From Paramacrobiotus metropolitanus (taxonomy: Eukaryota; Tardigrada; Eutardigrada; Parachela; Macrobiotidae), in NCBI RefSeq assembly GCF_019649055.1, contig NW_026570255.1:248001-312000 (forward strand): a DNA stretch of 64,000 nucleotides, written 5' to 3'. The position numbers and the translations under genes are program-made. Positions 1-10,944 of the stretch are shown here, piece by piece. A model generated the notes under the pieces. The model was not told where the DNA came from and made no database searches. It worked only from the letters and a program-made list of their open reading frames with translations. Each line of letters starts with the position of its first letter. The stretch's first letter is position 1.

Positions 1-836
1 GTTGGCACAGGATGTGGAAACGTAATAGTAGTATTCTTCTGCACCACTCGGGAGATACCAGGGGCATTTGTATCGGTCAAGAACAGCAATTGTTCACGTA
101 AGTCTTGCATACATCGACCCATAATTCGGTTAACGTTTCGGTCATGGTCATTATCCGCATTAGTTTCATTCTGGCGAGCAATTTCGACACCACGTCCTAA
201 GTCAGCAATATATCGAATAATATCGCGTTTTGAACGATTCTGGTAATCTTTTAAAAATTCGTTGAACGGCAGTTTAAGAGGATCATGCGCCGTATGGCGT
301 TGCTTGTCATCAGTATTCTGCTCAGTAGTCACCGTAGTGTTAGGGGTATCGGTAACAGATGCATGGTAGTATGTGGTACGATGTACCGGCGCTTTGGGCG
401 CAGTGTCATCCAATATGACACGACGGCTGTCAGAAGTACTAGCGGTCACCGCAAGAGCATAGTCTCGGGGCGGTGGCACTGGTGACATTTGTTCAGGAAA
501 GCGGCCATCGTCGTAACTGGTAACCGACATTTCGTCATCGGCTTTCTCGTTTGCCCCGACGGGCATGGTCACAACAGGCGCAGTGTCGGGCTTCGGTTTC
601 GGCGCACGTTTTTTCGGCATCGTGTCGCAACCGGTGGTACTGGGTTTGGCCGGCGTAGGTAGCGGATCGGATACCGTTGTCGCTGATTTCTTCAGTTGCG
701 GCGGGACGTATGGTGTCTTCCCGGCAGATTTCGCTCTGGTACGGGATACTGTAGGCAACAGTGCTACCAGTTTCCGAGGCGGGTTGGGTGCGTCGCTTTC
801 GGAGTCGGAGTCGTGGAAAAGGCGCTTAGGTGGCAT
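1..836 (-). CDS. Partial unrecognised protein running off the left edge (possible retroelement gag/ORF1)
   Basis: On the minus strand an uninterrupted frame starts at the ATG at 836-834 and stays open for 278 codons to the window edge. An in-frame TAG lies ten codons upstream, so this is the first possible start. Residues 1-150 are low-complexity, rich in Pro, Thr, Lys and Ser, beginning MPPKRLFHDSDSESD, which suggests a disordered basic/acidic tail. From about residue 190 the composition turns helical and charged (FNEFLKDYQNRSKRDIIRYI, then RIMGRCMQDLREQLLFL). I do not recognise a domain. A disordered N-terminus followed by a helical block, in a retroelement-rich block, would fit the first ORF of a retrotransposon, but this is inference. 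An exon of a host nuclear protein is equally possible. The 3' end lies outside the window. Confidence 0.55.
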   Translation of the reverse strand, partial: MPPKRLFHDSDSESDAPNPPRKLVALLPTVSRTRAKSAGKTPYVPPQLKKSATTVSDPLPTPAKPSTTGCDTMPKKRAPKPKPDTAPVVTMPVGANEKADDEMSVTSYDDGRFPEQMSPVPPPRDYALAVTASTSDSRRVILDDTAPKAPVHRTTYYHASVTDTPNTTVTTEQNTDDKQRHTAHDPLKLPFNEFLKDYQNRSKRDIIRYIADLGRGVEIARQNETNADNDHDRNVNRIMGRCMQDLREQLLFLTDTNAPGISRVVQKNTTITFPHPVP

Positions 837-1023
837 GGGATGGTGTTGCGTATTATAACCTGGATGCTATACGGCACCCAGGAGCGCCATATAACGTTAG
901 GTTAACTAACTCAAACTGGGTTGGCGATGTGCCGCTCCAGGAAGCTTATTGGTTTACGTTAAGATGGTGGTTATTGTAGAACAAGAGAAAAGGTCACGGA
1001 CGTTTCGTAGGTAATTTATTAGC

Positions 1024-1110
1024 ACAGCTCGTAAGTAATTAGAATAGCTCGTAAGTAACGTTAGCTCGTACAGTCGATAGCTCGTAAGTCGTTAGCTCGT
1101 AGAATGTTAG
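1024..1110. repeat. Minisatellite of AGCTCGTA units
   Basis: The 8-mer AGCTCGTA recurs five times, starting near 1026, 1046, 1063, 1079 and 1094, with AAGT/GTTAG-like spacers. The spacing shrinks from 20 to 15 bases. It lies between the start of the partial gene at 836 and the F-box exon scrap at 1205. The rest of 837-1204 shows nothing else. Confidence 0.6.
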
Positions 1111-1204
1111 TTTACAATAACGTAACATAGGTTTTTATACGAGTACATGAATCATAAGTAAATCAGATAATTAGTTAGTTTATTTGTCATCCATGATTCA
1201 TCCG

Positions 1205-1319
1205 TTATAATATCGACGAAGAGCCCGTTGTCCGCCACGTCCACCACGCTCCCGTACCGCATTATCCGATCGTCGCCTAGGACATCCACGTTGTTTGGAT
1301 GGTTCAGGTGGCTGGGCAT
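1205..1319 (-). pseudogene. 5' scrap of F-box-family exon 1
   Basis: The translated minus strand from the ATG at 1319 reads MPSHLNHPNNVDVLGDDRIM and continues through a VVDVADNGLFVD-like stretch. This is nearly the same as the start of the F-box-family gene at 4283. Homology stops abruptly near 1205, after about 38 codons. Unrelated AT-rich sequence follows, so only the first barrel-like module remains, without its RRREYVPF end. No exon 2 follows. It is a truncated duplicate, not a working gene. Confidence 0.7.
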
Positions 1320-2317
1320 GTTTGGCGATGGGGGCACAGAATGTGCAGTACGATTGTGATTGTACTCAGTGACCAGCAATGCAATCCAAAGTTTCGCTAA
1401 AGTCGTCCTTCTTAACTACAACGCAAACAGAGATATGTCGGCGCAGGGACAATCCTGCAATGCGTTACCTTTTTATTACTGCATGCAAGAAAAGAAAAAT
1501 AATCATTCGAGCATTGTATTTACGTGTATACAGTCAGCGGTATGGAATCGTTCGTCTCCGGTAGGAATGAAACCGAATGGGTCCTCCTTTATTTCGATGA
1601 TTCAGCCTGCTAACTGAACAAAATGGATTACAAGACAGCCAATCCAACGTAATCTTGCTCTTGTTCAGTCGTTAGCGCATTCGGCATGTAGCTATACGTA
1701 AACTCAACCCTTTCTCTACGTCCAAAATACGTAGTGTCAATTTGTAGGAGGGAAAGGTTGTCAAGCGCGGGTCAATGCAACGCATATCGTTGCCCGCACT
1801 TGCAAAGGAGCAATTAAAAATGCGTACTCGAAAAACTCAAATTCGACTGCCGATGGCTGACGTGTCGGACATCTACCTTAACCTGTGAAGCGCTGTTTTT
1901 CCTGAAATGACCAGGTCGTTACCAAGATTACACAACTCTGATAAACAAACTGTGTAACGGTTATCTTCTACAAGTAACGACGAATATTTGCATAGACAGC
2001 AATACTTCAAATATAATTGTTTGTCAATTAAAGGAGGTTGGCACTTTGTGAACACCGACGGAATACAATTCCGTGCGCCACCTGCATCCTGGGTTTCCAA
2101 ACGAAAACCACATAAAAACAATTTTATTTGCAGCGAACTAAATAAAGCTGGAAAAATAGAGGCAAAAAAACAGCAGCGATAACTATAAAATGCTGTACAC
2201 AGTGCATAAAGCAAGAGAAGGTCTAAAGCCCGCAGTTGGAGGGAAACGTACATATACCGAAAACCAGATCCATTTATCCGGTCATCATCGAAGCTACCAC
2301 GCCTTCCAAGCCGTTTT
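1320..2317. other. Intergenic, nothing recognised
   Basis: I see no supported gene here. Short frames on both strands lack recognisable motifs or plausible splice partners. The right end is the 3' flank of the minus-strand F-box-family gene whose stop codon is at 2320-2318. Confidence 0.5.
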
Positions 2318-4283
2318 TCAACTGTCCCGGTTTTGTAGGTCTGCGAGGAAATGCCGGGTAACTGGCGACAGTTTCTCCACCTGGACACCTCGCAGACCTT
2401 CAGTGCACCACTTCTTCCCGCGATAATGCGCCGAGGAACGCGGATCAGCCGACGGCAGTGCGCACAGCATCTGCAAATTACGCATGACCCAGAGTTCTTC
2501 CTCTAAAGGACAATTTAAGACTAAACGAATAAACAGTGGCTTCGTTAAAACAGACGCAAATACATAGAGTTCTCGCGCCCTGATTTATGGTATTTCGCGT
2601 TCTGAATTTGTCACTGAATCTTTTCCTGGTGCAATCCGCAAACGTGACCCTTACCGCGCAGACCGTTGCCAGGTCGTCGGGGTGCTCCGCAATCCCCTCC
2701 AACCAGTGAGAGCTTCTGCAGGTCCACGTCACCCGGCGCCGCCAGTGCAGCCTCCACTGCATCGAAAAACGCGCAGCCGAAATCGCGATCAACTGGCAGT
2801 CGCCACGTAGGCAGTTCCATATCTCGAAAGCGGACGAGTTTCCAGTTTTCGGACTTTGAAGGATCACACCAGCTGACCAAATCAATCACGCAGTTGGTCG
2901 CGATGATGGTCTCGCACGGCAAACGCCCGCAGACGCCCAGGAAGTCCTCCAGGAAATACAAACAGAGAAACGGACGGCTCTGGGCGTATGCAGTGTCTGA
3001 TTGATGCCGAAGGCATTTCGACGCATTTCCACCGCCGTTTTTCCCGACACCACACTGGATCTGCAGTCTGAATTTGAAGCGGTTCAGATGCAGACTCCGC
3101 AGCCGGATTCCGGGTTTGTGGTGCGCCACACAGCCGATCATCTCGCACAACATCATCAACTCATCGCTGCTCGTCGGCCGGTACATAGCGTCCACCGCAA
3201 GGTACTGGGTCCCGGAGGATGATTGCTTGAACACCGTCGCATGGCGGAAGAACGGAACGTAGTCTTTTTTGCAGTCAACGCCGTCGCGGATTATAATTCG
3301 GCAACGCAGCGCTGGGGTCTCCATCGTCTGGTTCCACGCTGCGCATACACCGCGCATCTTTATTTGCGTGACGGTGTCCAAATGCGAGAACACTTCCAGC
3401 CACAACTCCAACGGAAACGCCACCTTTTCCTGCACTGTCGGGGCCTCGTCGACGAACTTAGAATTGCTGAGTATCTCCTTATGGAACTTGTCCACTGCAT
3501 CCTAAAACCCGTAGAAACTTGAAACCAGAAAACTTGAAACGGGAAATCCGAAATCCTTTTACTTACCAGCAACTCCACGTCCCAGCTGCGACCATCTTGC
3601 TTAAGATGACTAGGTTGGTAGATGTACTCCAGGCAGCCGTCCATCAGCTTCACCACGGAAACAGCACAGCGAGAAGAATCGAATTTGTGGTCATTCAGGC
3701 GCTTGACGAGCATCCTTATTTCTGCGTTGGACATCGAGCGAAATTTATCGCCGAGGACTATGCTGCTTTTTACGAAGGACCCGGCTTTGATATGCTGATG
3801 AAATGGAAAGCATGGGTTTGTCAAAAGATGAACTTTGGTCTCGTGTTTAACGCTGATTAGACTCCACGGTGTCTGCTTTGCCAAGCGAATGCGTTCGATA
3901 GGGACGAAATCGGTGCACGCCGCGCCGCCAGTTTTGCATGGCCAGTGGACGATCGCGCCTCCGTAAAACGCCAACGGCATACCGCGTTGGAACATTACCA
4001 GGTCAGCCGGAAACCACGTCCAGGGACCCGACGGCGTTTCCGGCACCAGTACTTCCAGTTTCATGGGCACCACGCTTCTGGCGTATGGGCCAGTGAGACC
4101 AGCCACGCCCTCCTTCGCCGGCCAGAAGAGTCTGTTGAATGGAACGTATTCACGGCGTCGGTGGGGACAGAATAAGTCGACGAAAAGGCCGTCGTCCGCC
4201 ACATCCACGACGTGCCCGTAGCGCATCATCCCGTCGTCGCCCAGGACGTCCACGTTGTTCGGATGGTTCAGAACGCTCGGCAT
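2318..4283 (-). pseudogene. F-box-family gene copy 1, three exons, one frameshift
   Basis: Exon 1 is 4283-3567 (239 codons). Exon 2 is 3501-2655 and exon 3 is 2470-2318 (51 codons including stop). Donors are CTG/GTAAGT and GCG/GTAAGG; acceptors are TTTTAG and TTGCAG. Exon 1 has the family's NNVDVLGDDGMMRYG...RRREYVPFNRLF module and the second module ending FVPIERIR. Exon 2 carries the F-box (FPLELWLEVFSHLDTVTQIK, then CAAWNQTMETPALR) and a leucine-rich tail. Exon 3 has the conserved YRGKKWC. Exon 2 is 847 nt, one more than a multiple of three. Near 2690-2710 the homology passes from the frame with DLQKLSL to the frame with EHPDDLATVCAV, so a single-base gain (or two-base loss) breaks it. It is either a young pseudogene or a sequence error. 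An intact product would be an SCF-type substrate receptor by family inference. Confidence 0.75.
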
Positions 4284-5399
4284 GGTTGGCGATGGAGACT
4301 AAGAAACATTGATGGTTTTTACCGTACGATTGTTGGAGGCAACCAAGGAAGAATAAAAAAAGCGCTTGTATACTCGTTCAGCGTAAAGCAGGCAGCAAAT
4401 TTCCTATGACTCTCAACACTCAGAACATTGGACTTGATGAAATCAGGGGGCTCAAACGGACAGTGCGAGGAAACGAAGACATCCATGAGTGTCGCCTAAA
4501 CCACGGATCCAGTTAGTCAGTACTGTACGTACAAACGCTTATACGAGCGCGTGTGGCAAATGGCAAGACTATATAGCAATTCGCAACTGCTCTGTTATAC
4601 GTAAAGGTTCTTAACTTTTCGTGCAAGGCAGGTCTTTCTTCTACAGTTCAGATATCCAGAAGCTGAATTTTTAAAACAATATTAGGGACTGGTTACAAAA
4701 GACTACAGGAAGACAATTTCCATATTAACAATAATTTTACGGTTTACCACGATATAGTACAGTGTTCCCTGTACGCTGCTTACCGTTCTTGACATTTTTA
4801 GAATTATCATCGCAATTATTTCGTTTTCCTTCCTGAATGTACTCGTATCTGCTGTAGTTTGCTACAACTGCCATTATTTTCTGTGGGGTTCGTTGGAGAC
4901 TGACGATTCACTTTGCGCACGGAAACTGCGGAAACTTTGTTCACAAAGACGAGCCTGCTTTTATTGACAAATTATGCTGTTGTCTTGCAAACAGCTTTTT
5001 TTCTGAGTTAAAGGGAACTGTTGCACAGTTCTGTTTATCAGAGTCAAGTTTTTCCAATCATATTAGGGACTTCGCCATTTCCAGCGTGAAATACAGACAG
5101 CCACATGTTAAAGGTGGATGCCCGACAAGTCAGCATTCTGCTGTAAACGGTAAAGAAAGAAAACCAGTTTTGCTGGAAGGTTGGTGGTGCGGGCAGCTGG
5201 CCGAGCGAAAGATTGCGTTGATTGGCCGTCTGCCATCCATTTGTTCGGTCATCCGATCGAATCCTGTGACAGTACAGACTGTGATCAACCGATACCCAGT
5301 TACTGTTTTCCTTATTTTGCTTTCCGTAATAAAACCGTAGTAAACATTCGAAAAACGAAAAATTGTTCAAAATATTACTGGTACTGGGAAGCAGTAACT
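4284..5399. other. Intergenic, 5' flank of F-box copy 1
   Basis: No coding exon, RNA gene or repeat is recognisable. The interval separates the start of F-box copy 1 from the degenerate coiled-coil pseudogene at about 5400. Confidence 0.45.
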
Positions 5400-5705
5400 G
5401 GGCTGCGGATGTCCCCGCGGCTGGTCTTCACTTTCACCTCCGCGTGCTACACGTGCGCGGCCTTCCTGACCTCCATCATCAGCTGCAGGAAGTTCTTGAT
5501 CTTGGGACCGCTCTTCTCCAGTTCAAACAAGCTGTTCAATCAAGCTCTGAATAGCCAGTGTCACCGCTGCGGCGGAAATATCCGTACCACTCTTGCGCGA
5601 GGCATACTTTACGCCATGGCAAAGATCTCCTTTTCGTGGCGGTAGTGCTGCATTGACTGTTCCAGCCGCACCGCATTGGCACGGACCTCGGCGTTCGGAC
5701 TTGTG
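5400..5705 (-). pseudogene. Broken copy of an unrecognised helical (coiled-coil-like) protein
   Basis: Minus-strand translation gives AEVRANAVRLEQSMQHYRHE then KEIFAMA, then (after a one-base shift) KYASRKSGTDISAAAV, then (after another shift) FELEKSGPKIKNFLQLMMEV, then an in-frame stop before HAEVKVKTSRGDI. At least three lesions break an otherwise continuous, charged, helix-rich sequence. The KSGxDISAAAVTxAIxSL part recurs intact on the plus strand at the right edge (63940-64000). The function is unknown. It lies 0.5 kb downstream of F-box copy 2. Confidence 0.6.
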
Positions 5706-5749
5706 CTTTTGCTTTTATTCAGATACAGAACATATTGCTTTTATTCAGA

Positions 5750-5861
5750 TTCAGAGTTTTTTAAGCAGCGAATATCTATGCAAATACAACGGGGAAACGC
5801 GATTTGTGTAATGGGTACGATCCCCGATCAAGATAGCATAGAGGAAGTGTTTCTGTTGTAA
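5750..5861 (+). pseudogene. Reverse-transcriptase element, 3'-terminal fragment (R1)
   Basis: This is the last ~37 codons of the retroelement family found elsewhere in the window. It reads FFKQRISMQIQRGNAICVMG then TIPDQDSIEEVFLL and stop at 5859-5861. The same ending occurs at 21350-21461. It is 5'-truncated with no upstream RT sequence. It is oriented opposite to F-box copy 2 and sits in that gene's 3' flank. Confidence 0.65.
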
Positions 5862-5934
5862 ATGCTGTTTCGTTTTGGTACATAGTTTGTATTCGTATCA
5901 TGATACTTATTAAAGGTTAAAGATACAGAACACA

Positions 5935-5940
5935 TTTATT
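5935..5940 (-). terminator. Possible polyadenylation signal of F-box copy 2
   Basis: AATAAA on the minus strand, about 265 nt past the stop codon at 6204. It is the first good match downstream, but no cleavage evidence is visible. Confidence 0.3.
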
Positions 5941-6203
5941 AACACATTTTTTTGCTAATTACACGCAGGAGCAACTTCTACCGTTGGCCAGACCAAGACC
6001 CAGAAAGAAAGAATGGCTTATGCATCCAGCGGCCAGTGAAATGAAAATAATACAAAAGATGCTTTATATTGCTATAAATTTTCCCCGGAAAAACGCACCG
6101 GGTAAACGACAGCTAAAAGCTTGACACCGGCGTAACGAAACAGACAGTGTGTAAGGTCAACTGCTTAACCCACCATTCCCCGACCCGTCCAGGGCAGACG
6201 CTA

Positions 6204-8021
6204 TCAGTATCCTGCGTCTCGCTGTAGTCTGACGAGAAAATGCCGACTAATACGCGACAGTCTGGCCAGCTGCAAGTCTTCCAGCCCGTCTACGCACCAT
6301 TTCTTCCCGCGATAGTCCGCCGATGGACGCGGATCAGCCGACTGCAGCGCGCACAACATCTACAACAACACGCCTTGCTCAGTGGTTACTCGCAGCCGGA
6401 CAACAACCCATTACAGAATGCACTGCGGCTGTGCGGCGTACCGTGGCGACGACCTTCGGCAGTTTGCCCTGAGTATCAAACTCCAGTCGGATCAGTAGGT
6501 CTTCCAGCTTCTCCTCATCCGGTGCCGGCAGCGCCGCCTCCAACGCCTCCCACAATGCGCAGTGGAAATGACGCCCGATCGGCAGGCGGGCAGTCGGGAT
6601 GCTGATCTCGAGACGGAGGCGTTTCTCGGCCCAGCCGTCCGATTGGCGATACAAACAGCAGAACAAATTGACAGGACAACTGACCAACTGGATGACGTTG
6701 CACGGCAGGCGGTCGCATCTGGCCATGACATACTCCAGCAGATACGAAACGTCGTTCCCCATCGGCATCACTCCCGCCGGTGCCGGATGCATCTGATGCA
6801 GGCGACATTCAATAGTGGGCGAAATACCGGCGGTGTTGGCAATTTGCAGTTCCAGCGTCAGATGACGCAGATGCAGAATGTGCAGGCGGACGCCCATGCG
6901 TTGGCGCGCCACATAACCGAGCATGTCGCTCAGCAGCAGCAGATCGACGGTCGCATTCGGGCAGTTGCGGAAGCGGTCCATCAGAAGGTGCTGCGTGCCC
7001 GGCTGCACGCGCTTGTACACGGTCGCCATGCCCAGGAAGCGAACATTTCCCCACTGGGAGGACATATGGTCGCCGATCACCACACATCCCCGCAGCGCCG
7101 GCGTGTCCATCATGCGGTGCCACGCGGCGCACACCGTGCGCACCTTCATCTGCGTCACCGTGTCCAAGTGGGCGAACACCTGCCGCCACAGCTGCATTGG
7201 CAGCGCCATCCCGTCGTTGGTGGCCGGCATCTCGCCTGACAGCGGAGATAGTCTGATCAGCTCCGCGCAGAAACGGGCATGGGAAGCCTGCAAACCGAGG
7301 ATTGCTTGGAGTTCTATTGATTTCGCAAGAAAAAAGCGTTTATTCATACAAGAACAAGCCCGTCTCTGGCATCCCACCCTCCCGCTGCTCCTCGGAAGCC
7401 CTCTTGGTAAATGCACGCCAGCCTGCCGCCGTGAAGCTCCACCACGTCAACTTTGTACGGCAAGGACAGGCCACGCCATTCGCCGTCATTCAACTGCTTG
7501 ATGAGCTCCTCGGCTTCTTCGGCCGACAGGGAACTTACTTCAACGTCCAGCGGCACCGTGCCCTTGACGAAGGTCCCTGGACGAATGTGCCGATGCAGGT
7601 CCAGTGCCCCGGTCAGCGGCCAACGAATGCGTTCGAAGGGGAGGATGTCCGTGCAGCGCACGCCGTTGTCCTTGCGTCGCCAATGGACGACAGTGCCTCC
7701 GGATAGTGTCATCGGCCATACGCGTCCTACAGCGACCGCTTCACCCCGGAGCCAAATCAGTGGGCCCAACGACGATTCCGGCACCAGCACTTCCACCGGA
7801 AACGTTGCGAATTCTTTACTGTTAGTGAGGTATGGCTCGTCTTCGCTCGTTTCGCTGGGTAGGAAGAGCCGGTCGAATGGAGCGTATTCACGGCGTCGGT
7901 TGGGGTAGAGCAGATCGACGACGAGGCCGTTGTCGGCCACGTCCACCACCCGTCCACACCGCATCATCCCGTCGTCCCCCAGGATGTCCACGCTGTTACC
8001 GTACTGCAGGAGACTGAGCAT
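6204..8021 (-). CDS. F-box-family gene copy 2, intact, 566 aa
   Basis: Exon 1 is 8021-7350 (224 codons), exon 2 is 7287-6415 (291 codons) and exon 3 is 6359-6204 (51 codons plus TGA). Introns of 62 and 55 nt are both phase 0. Residues 8-53 form module 1 (VDILGDDGMM...RRREYAPFDRLF). Residues 76-135 form a similar module 2 (VEVLVPES...TDILPFERIRWP). Both look like small Tudor/Agenet-type barrels, by inference. Residues 146-224 are a third conserved segment. The F-box is at about 253-292 (LPMQLWRQVFAHLDTVTQMK, CAAWHRMMDTPAL). The remaining ~270 residues are leucine-rich and probably bind substrate. Exon 3 has YRGKKWCVDGL. The frame continues upstream to 8138, but a pyrimidine-rich CCGTTTCAG there looks like a splice acceptor, and paralogues start at the equivalent of 8021. 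The expected role is an SCF ubiquitin-ligase receptor. A near-identical inverted copy lies at 57624-59441. Confidence 0.8.
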
Positions 8022-9860
8022 GGCCGGCCGATGATGTGGAGTAAGCAGTGGGCCAAACACAGTTCCTGTGCTGGACAACGGACCACAACATACACCGCGG
8101 AGCTTCACTACAACGTGTTTCTCCTGAAACGGTAACAAAATTCAAAGAACATGAGCAGACATTATTAGTGGAGAAGAAAGAACTAGAAGAACCGTGAAAT
8201 CTTTCAGCAGGTAAAGAGCTATGACAAGCCTGCTTGTGTATTACGGCCGCACTATAGCTAATAAATTTGATTTAGAAATTGCCTGTAAATTAGAAAACTG
8301 AAAATAGAAAAAGAATATTAGAAAAGACCGTTTCAAATACTTTTTCACACTAATTTGATCGACCGGAGCGCAGCGAAGGTCCTCTAATTCAGGCGAAATG
8401 AAAAAGTGTCTGTCTGTCTGTTTGTTACGGAAGTAAACGATGACGTCATACGCGGAAGTAAAAAATGACGTAATAGATCTGCTCGATGACGTCTCTGGCA
8501 AATACGGGATTATGGGATTAACAAAGATTAAGGATAATGCAATTATTATATAGAGATGCGCGTTGTTTATATAATATTATGAACACTGCTGTATTGAGAA
8601 GCATTGTAACTACGCCATAGGAAATGCATACGACGACTGGCGGACGGCATGGATACAACGACATGCATCGACATCACAAATACGTAAAACTAAAGATTTT
8701 TCAAACCTAAAAGCGGACATGTCTGCTGTGATGATCGAGTGGGCTACTGGCAATCCATCACAGCATATTTTAGCTACTGCAGCCACACGTCCCATCACCA
8801 CTGTTTTCTAAAACCCCCAAAGACTGCCGCCAGCTAGCCAAGGCCTTCGATTTCGTAACACCAGTCGGGCAGTACCTGATTTTTGCATGCAGTCGAAATT
8901 CTGCAACTTTTTCCCAAAAATGCGACCGGCTGAAAAAGTGAACAACCACAAAATGCCCTCAGCGCCACGTTGCAAGCATTCGCCTCGCGGCATGCCCGTG
9001 TGTACGCATGTGACCGACAAAAATCGCACTCCCATTCCCCGTCTCGGAAAAATGTTTTGCTGCCGTATACCCCCATGCCAACAACACCGAAGTGGCACGG
9101 GCAACCCTTGGCCCTAATGGTGATACCCGGGTCCGACACATTTCAGATAAGCTAATTTTCAGGTTAATCTGCGGCCTTCTACATGCCGTCAGTGTATTAA
9201 GGGTTCACCGACGCGATAACAAATTAAATTTATAAAAACACAATATGAAAAAGTTTGGTCGATTCAGCTTAAGCTTTGATATATCATACGAGGGAATTTA
9301 TTGCCGGGATGTGGCATTTAGCGTACGGAATGGGGAATAGCATTTCCTTAGTGTTCAGTTGTAGGGCACTGCTGTCGAAGGGTATCCGAGCCAAATAATT
9401 GTTGAATTGTAATGGTAACCACTTATCCGACAATGGTGACCTCACTGCAATAGTAAACTGAACGGCAGCCTGTATAGCAAACATATGTACAGTAAGTCGA
9501 CATATTGGCGTGCACTACCGCATTCATACCGGACGCCTGTTCTAACACTCGAGATCACGGCTCCCATACCAGCCAAATATTTCATCACTCCCTCTCTAAT
9601 ATCTCTTTCTGCCTTTTTGCTGAATTTCAGGTGCAATACTAACCCCGGTTTAAACGGTGGTTTTTAAAAGGTCATTGATTGCCCAGAATTTATTTATTAC
9701 ATGGACTTCGTAAGGATATTAGCAAATTCAGTTTACGCATCAACCTCATTTCATTAACGCATTCTAATCACAGATTCAGAATCAGCGAATTTTTCTGATC
9801 TAGAAACCATCTTCCAAAATTGGAAAAGGTCAAAACGAAATTGTGACTGCCGCCCCCCCA
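8022..9860. other. 5' flank of F-box copy 2 and intergenic DNA
   Basis: 8022 to about 8330 matches the 5' flank of the inverted copy (57335-57623), including an acceptor-like TTTTGTTACCGTTTCAG near 8112, which suggests a noncoding first exon. About 8345-8560 has a palindromic CCGGAGCGCAGCGAAGG, a short TCTG run and several TGACGTCA/TGACGT motifs; it may be the end of a mobile element. I see no gene in 8560-9860. Confidence 0.4.
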
Positions 9861-10218
9861 GCGCCTCACAACTACCTGGGGTGGTGGCAAAGGAGTAAAG
9901 GACACAAACATTAGTTTTCGCATTCTGACAACTTTTTCTAGGTAATTTGATAGCGCTGATTCCGAATATAAAGTCAGAAAAAGTCTTGGACCGTCCCCCA
10001 GAGCGCTCAGTAAAGAGTTCTATTGTTTCGGGTCGTACAACTGTGTTTATAAGGAAATCAAATTTTCGACCCAGCGCCCTCGAATGCCGTTGAAATTTTT
10101 TTCTGACTACATTTTCAGAATTAGCGCTGTCAAATTACCTAGAAAAAGTTGTCAGAATGCAAAAATCAATTTTTTGTCCTTTACTCCATTGCCACCACCC
10201 CAGGTTGTTGTGTGGCGC
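9861..10218. mobile_element. Fold-back element: 123-bp inverted arms
   Basis: The left arm 9861-9983 and right arm 10095-10218 are imperfect reverse complements, roughly 85% by eye, around a ~110-nt spacer. The outer ends read GCGCCTCACAACTACCTGGG on the left and GCGCCACACAACAACCTGGG as the complement of the right. The shared inner core is TGACAACTTTTTCTAGGTAA. There is no coding capacity. It looks like a nonautonomous fold-back or MITE insertion and lies within the 2.5 kb missing from the inverted copy at 57 kb. Confidence 0.7.
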
Positions 10219-10224
10219 GTCCGA

Positions 10225-10290
10225 TCACTTCGGCCGCGTTACATTTCGGCCAACGCTCATTTCGGCCAACTGGATGTGTCGGCCATCTTA
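10225..10290. repeat. Degenerate CATTTCGGCCAA repeat
   Basis: The motif ATTTCGGCCAAC occurs repeatedly here. The same degenerate motif occurs on the other strand at about 11120-11170 and again at 56900-57100. It is a short interspersed or minisatellite-like family of unknown nature. Confidence 0.45.
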
Positions 10291-10300
10291 GGCCCTCTTA

Positions 10301-10464
10301 GGGTGGGTCTCACATTCAAAGCGAATCTAGTTGCGATACAGCAACTCCACCTCGCGAGGTGGCTTCGCGTACCGTATCTGTAGGCGTGGCCACTGCAAAC
10401 AACCACCTCGTGCGGTTGAGCAACCGTACCATAACGAGATTCGCTTTGAATGTGAGACCCACCC
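10301..10464. mobile_element. 164-bp MITE with perfect 28-bp TIRs and TTA target duplication
   Basis: The first 28 bases (GGGTGGGTCTCACATTCAAA then GCGAATCT) are exactly complementary to the last 28. The element is flanked by TTA at 10298-10300 and TTA at 10465-10467. A 3-bp TTA/TAA duplication with G-rich termini is typical of PIF/Harbinger-type MITEs, so that superfamily is my inference. It has no coding capacity and no second copy in this window. Confidence 0.8.
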
Positions 10465-10575
10465 TTAGTTTTCCTAGGTTTTCTTAGGTATTCTTATGTT
10501 TCTTAGGGTTCTTAGGTTTGTTATGGTTTCTTTGGTTTCTTAGGTTTATTATGGCTTCTTGGGTTTTTTTAACGG
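10465..10575. repeat. TTCTTAGGTT-type tandem repeat
   Basis: Degenerate tandem decamers of the form TTCTTAGGTT cover this interval, starting at the right end of the MITE. The complementary form (AAACCTAAGAAAC) recurs in a satellite-like array at 44750-45560. It resembles, but is not, a canonical telomeric TTAGG repeat. Confidence 0.55.
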
Positions 10576-10944
10576 GTTCCAGCTTTGTTTGACATTCGGG
10601 GGCACGGAGCAAAAATTCCGTACCCCTCTGCCAGTTACGGACCACTTTTGGGTGACGTGCTTTTGGCCACATACGTTTTTGTCGGTTTACCGACTAAAAC
10701 GTCCACAGGATGTCTTTGAAGTCCGAAAGTTTTGGTCGGTAACACATGCACATTCGGACATGCTACCACACTGCATCTGCTATGTTATTTTCTGTTCTGC
10801 CCATTAAAAACCAACTTTTCCAAAATTAGCCGTTACAGACACTTTCAGTCTTCAACCCTAATAAGAGCTGCGCTCCGGTCAACCAATGCACAGTTCGTGC
10901 ATTTTCCTAGTTTATTGATTTGTGCGTAGGATGAAATGTGCGTA

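Noticed and set aside
8022-8138. Upstream in-frame start of F-box copy 2 at 8138
   Set aside because: The stretch includes an acceptor-like CCGTTTCAG and paralogues begin at the equivalent of 8021.
8345-8560. Possible Helitron or other element end (GC-rich palindrome plus TCTG run)
   Set aside because: No defined ends, no target duplication and no second copy in the window.
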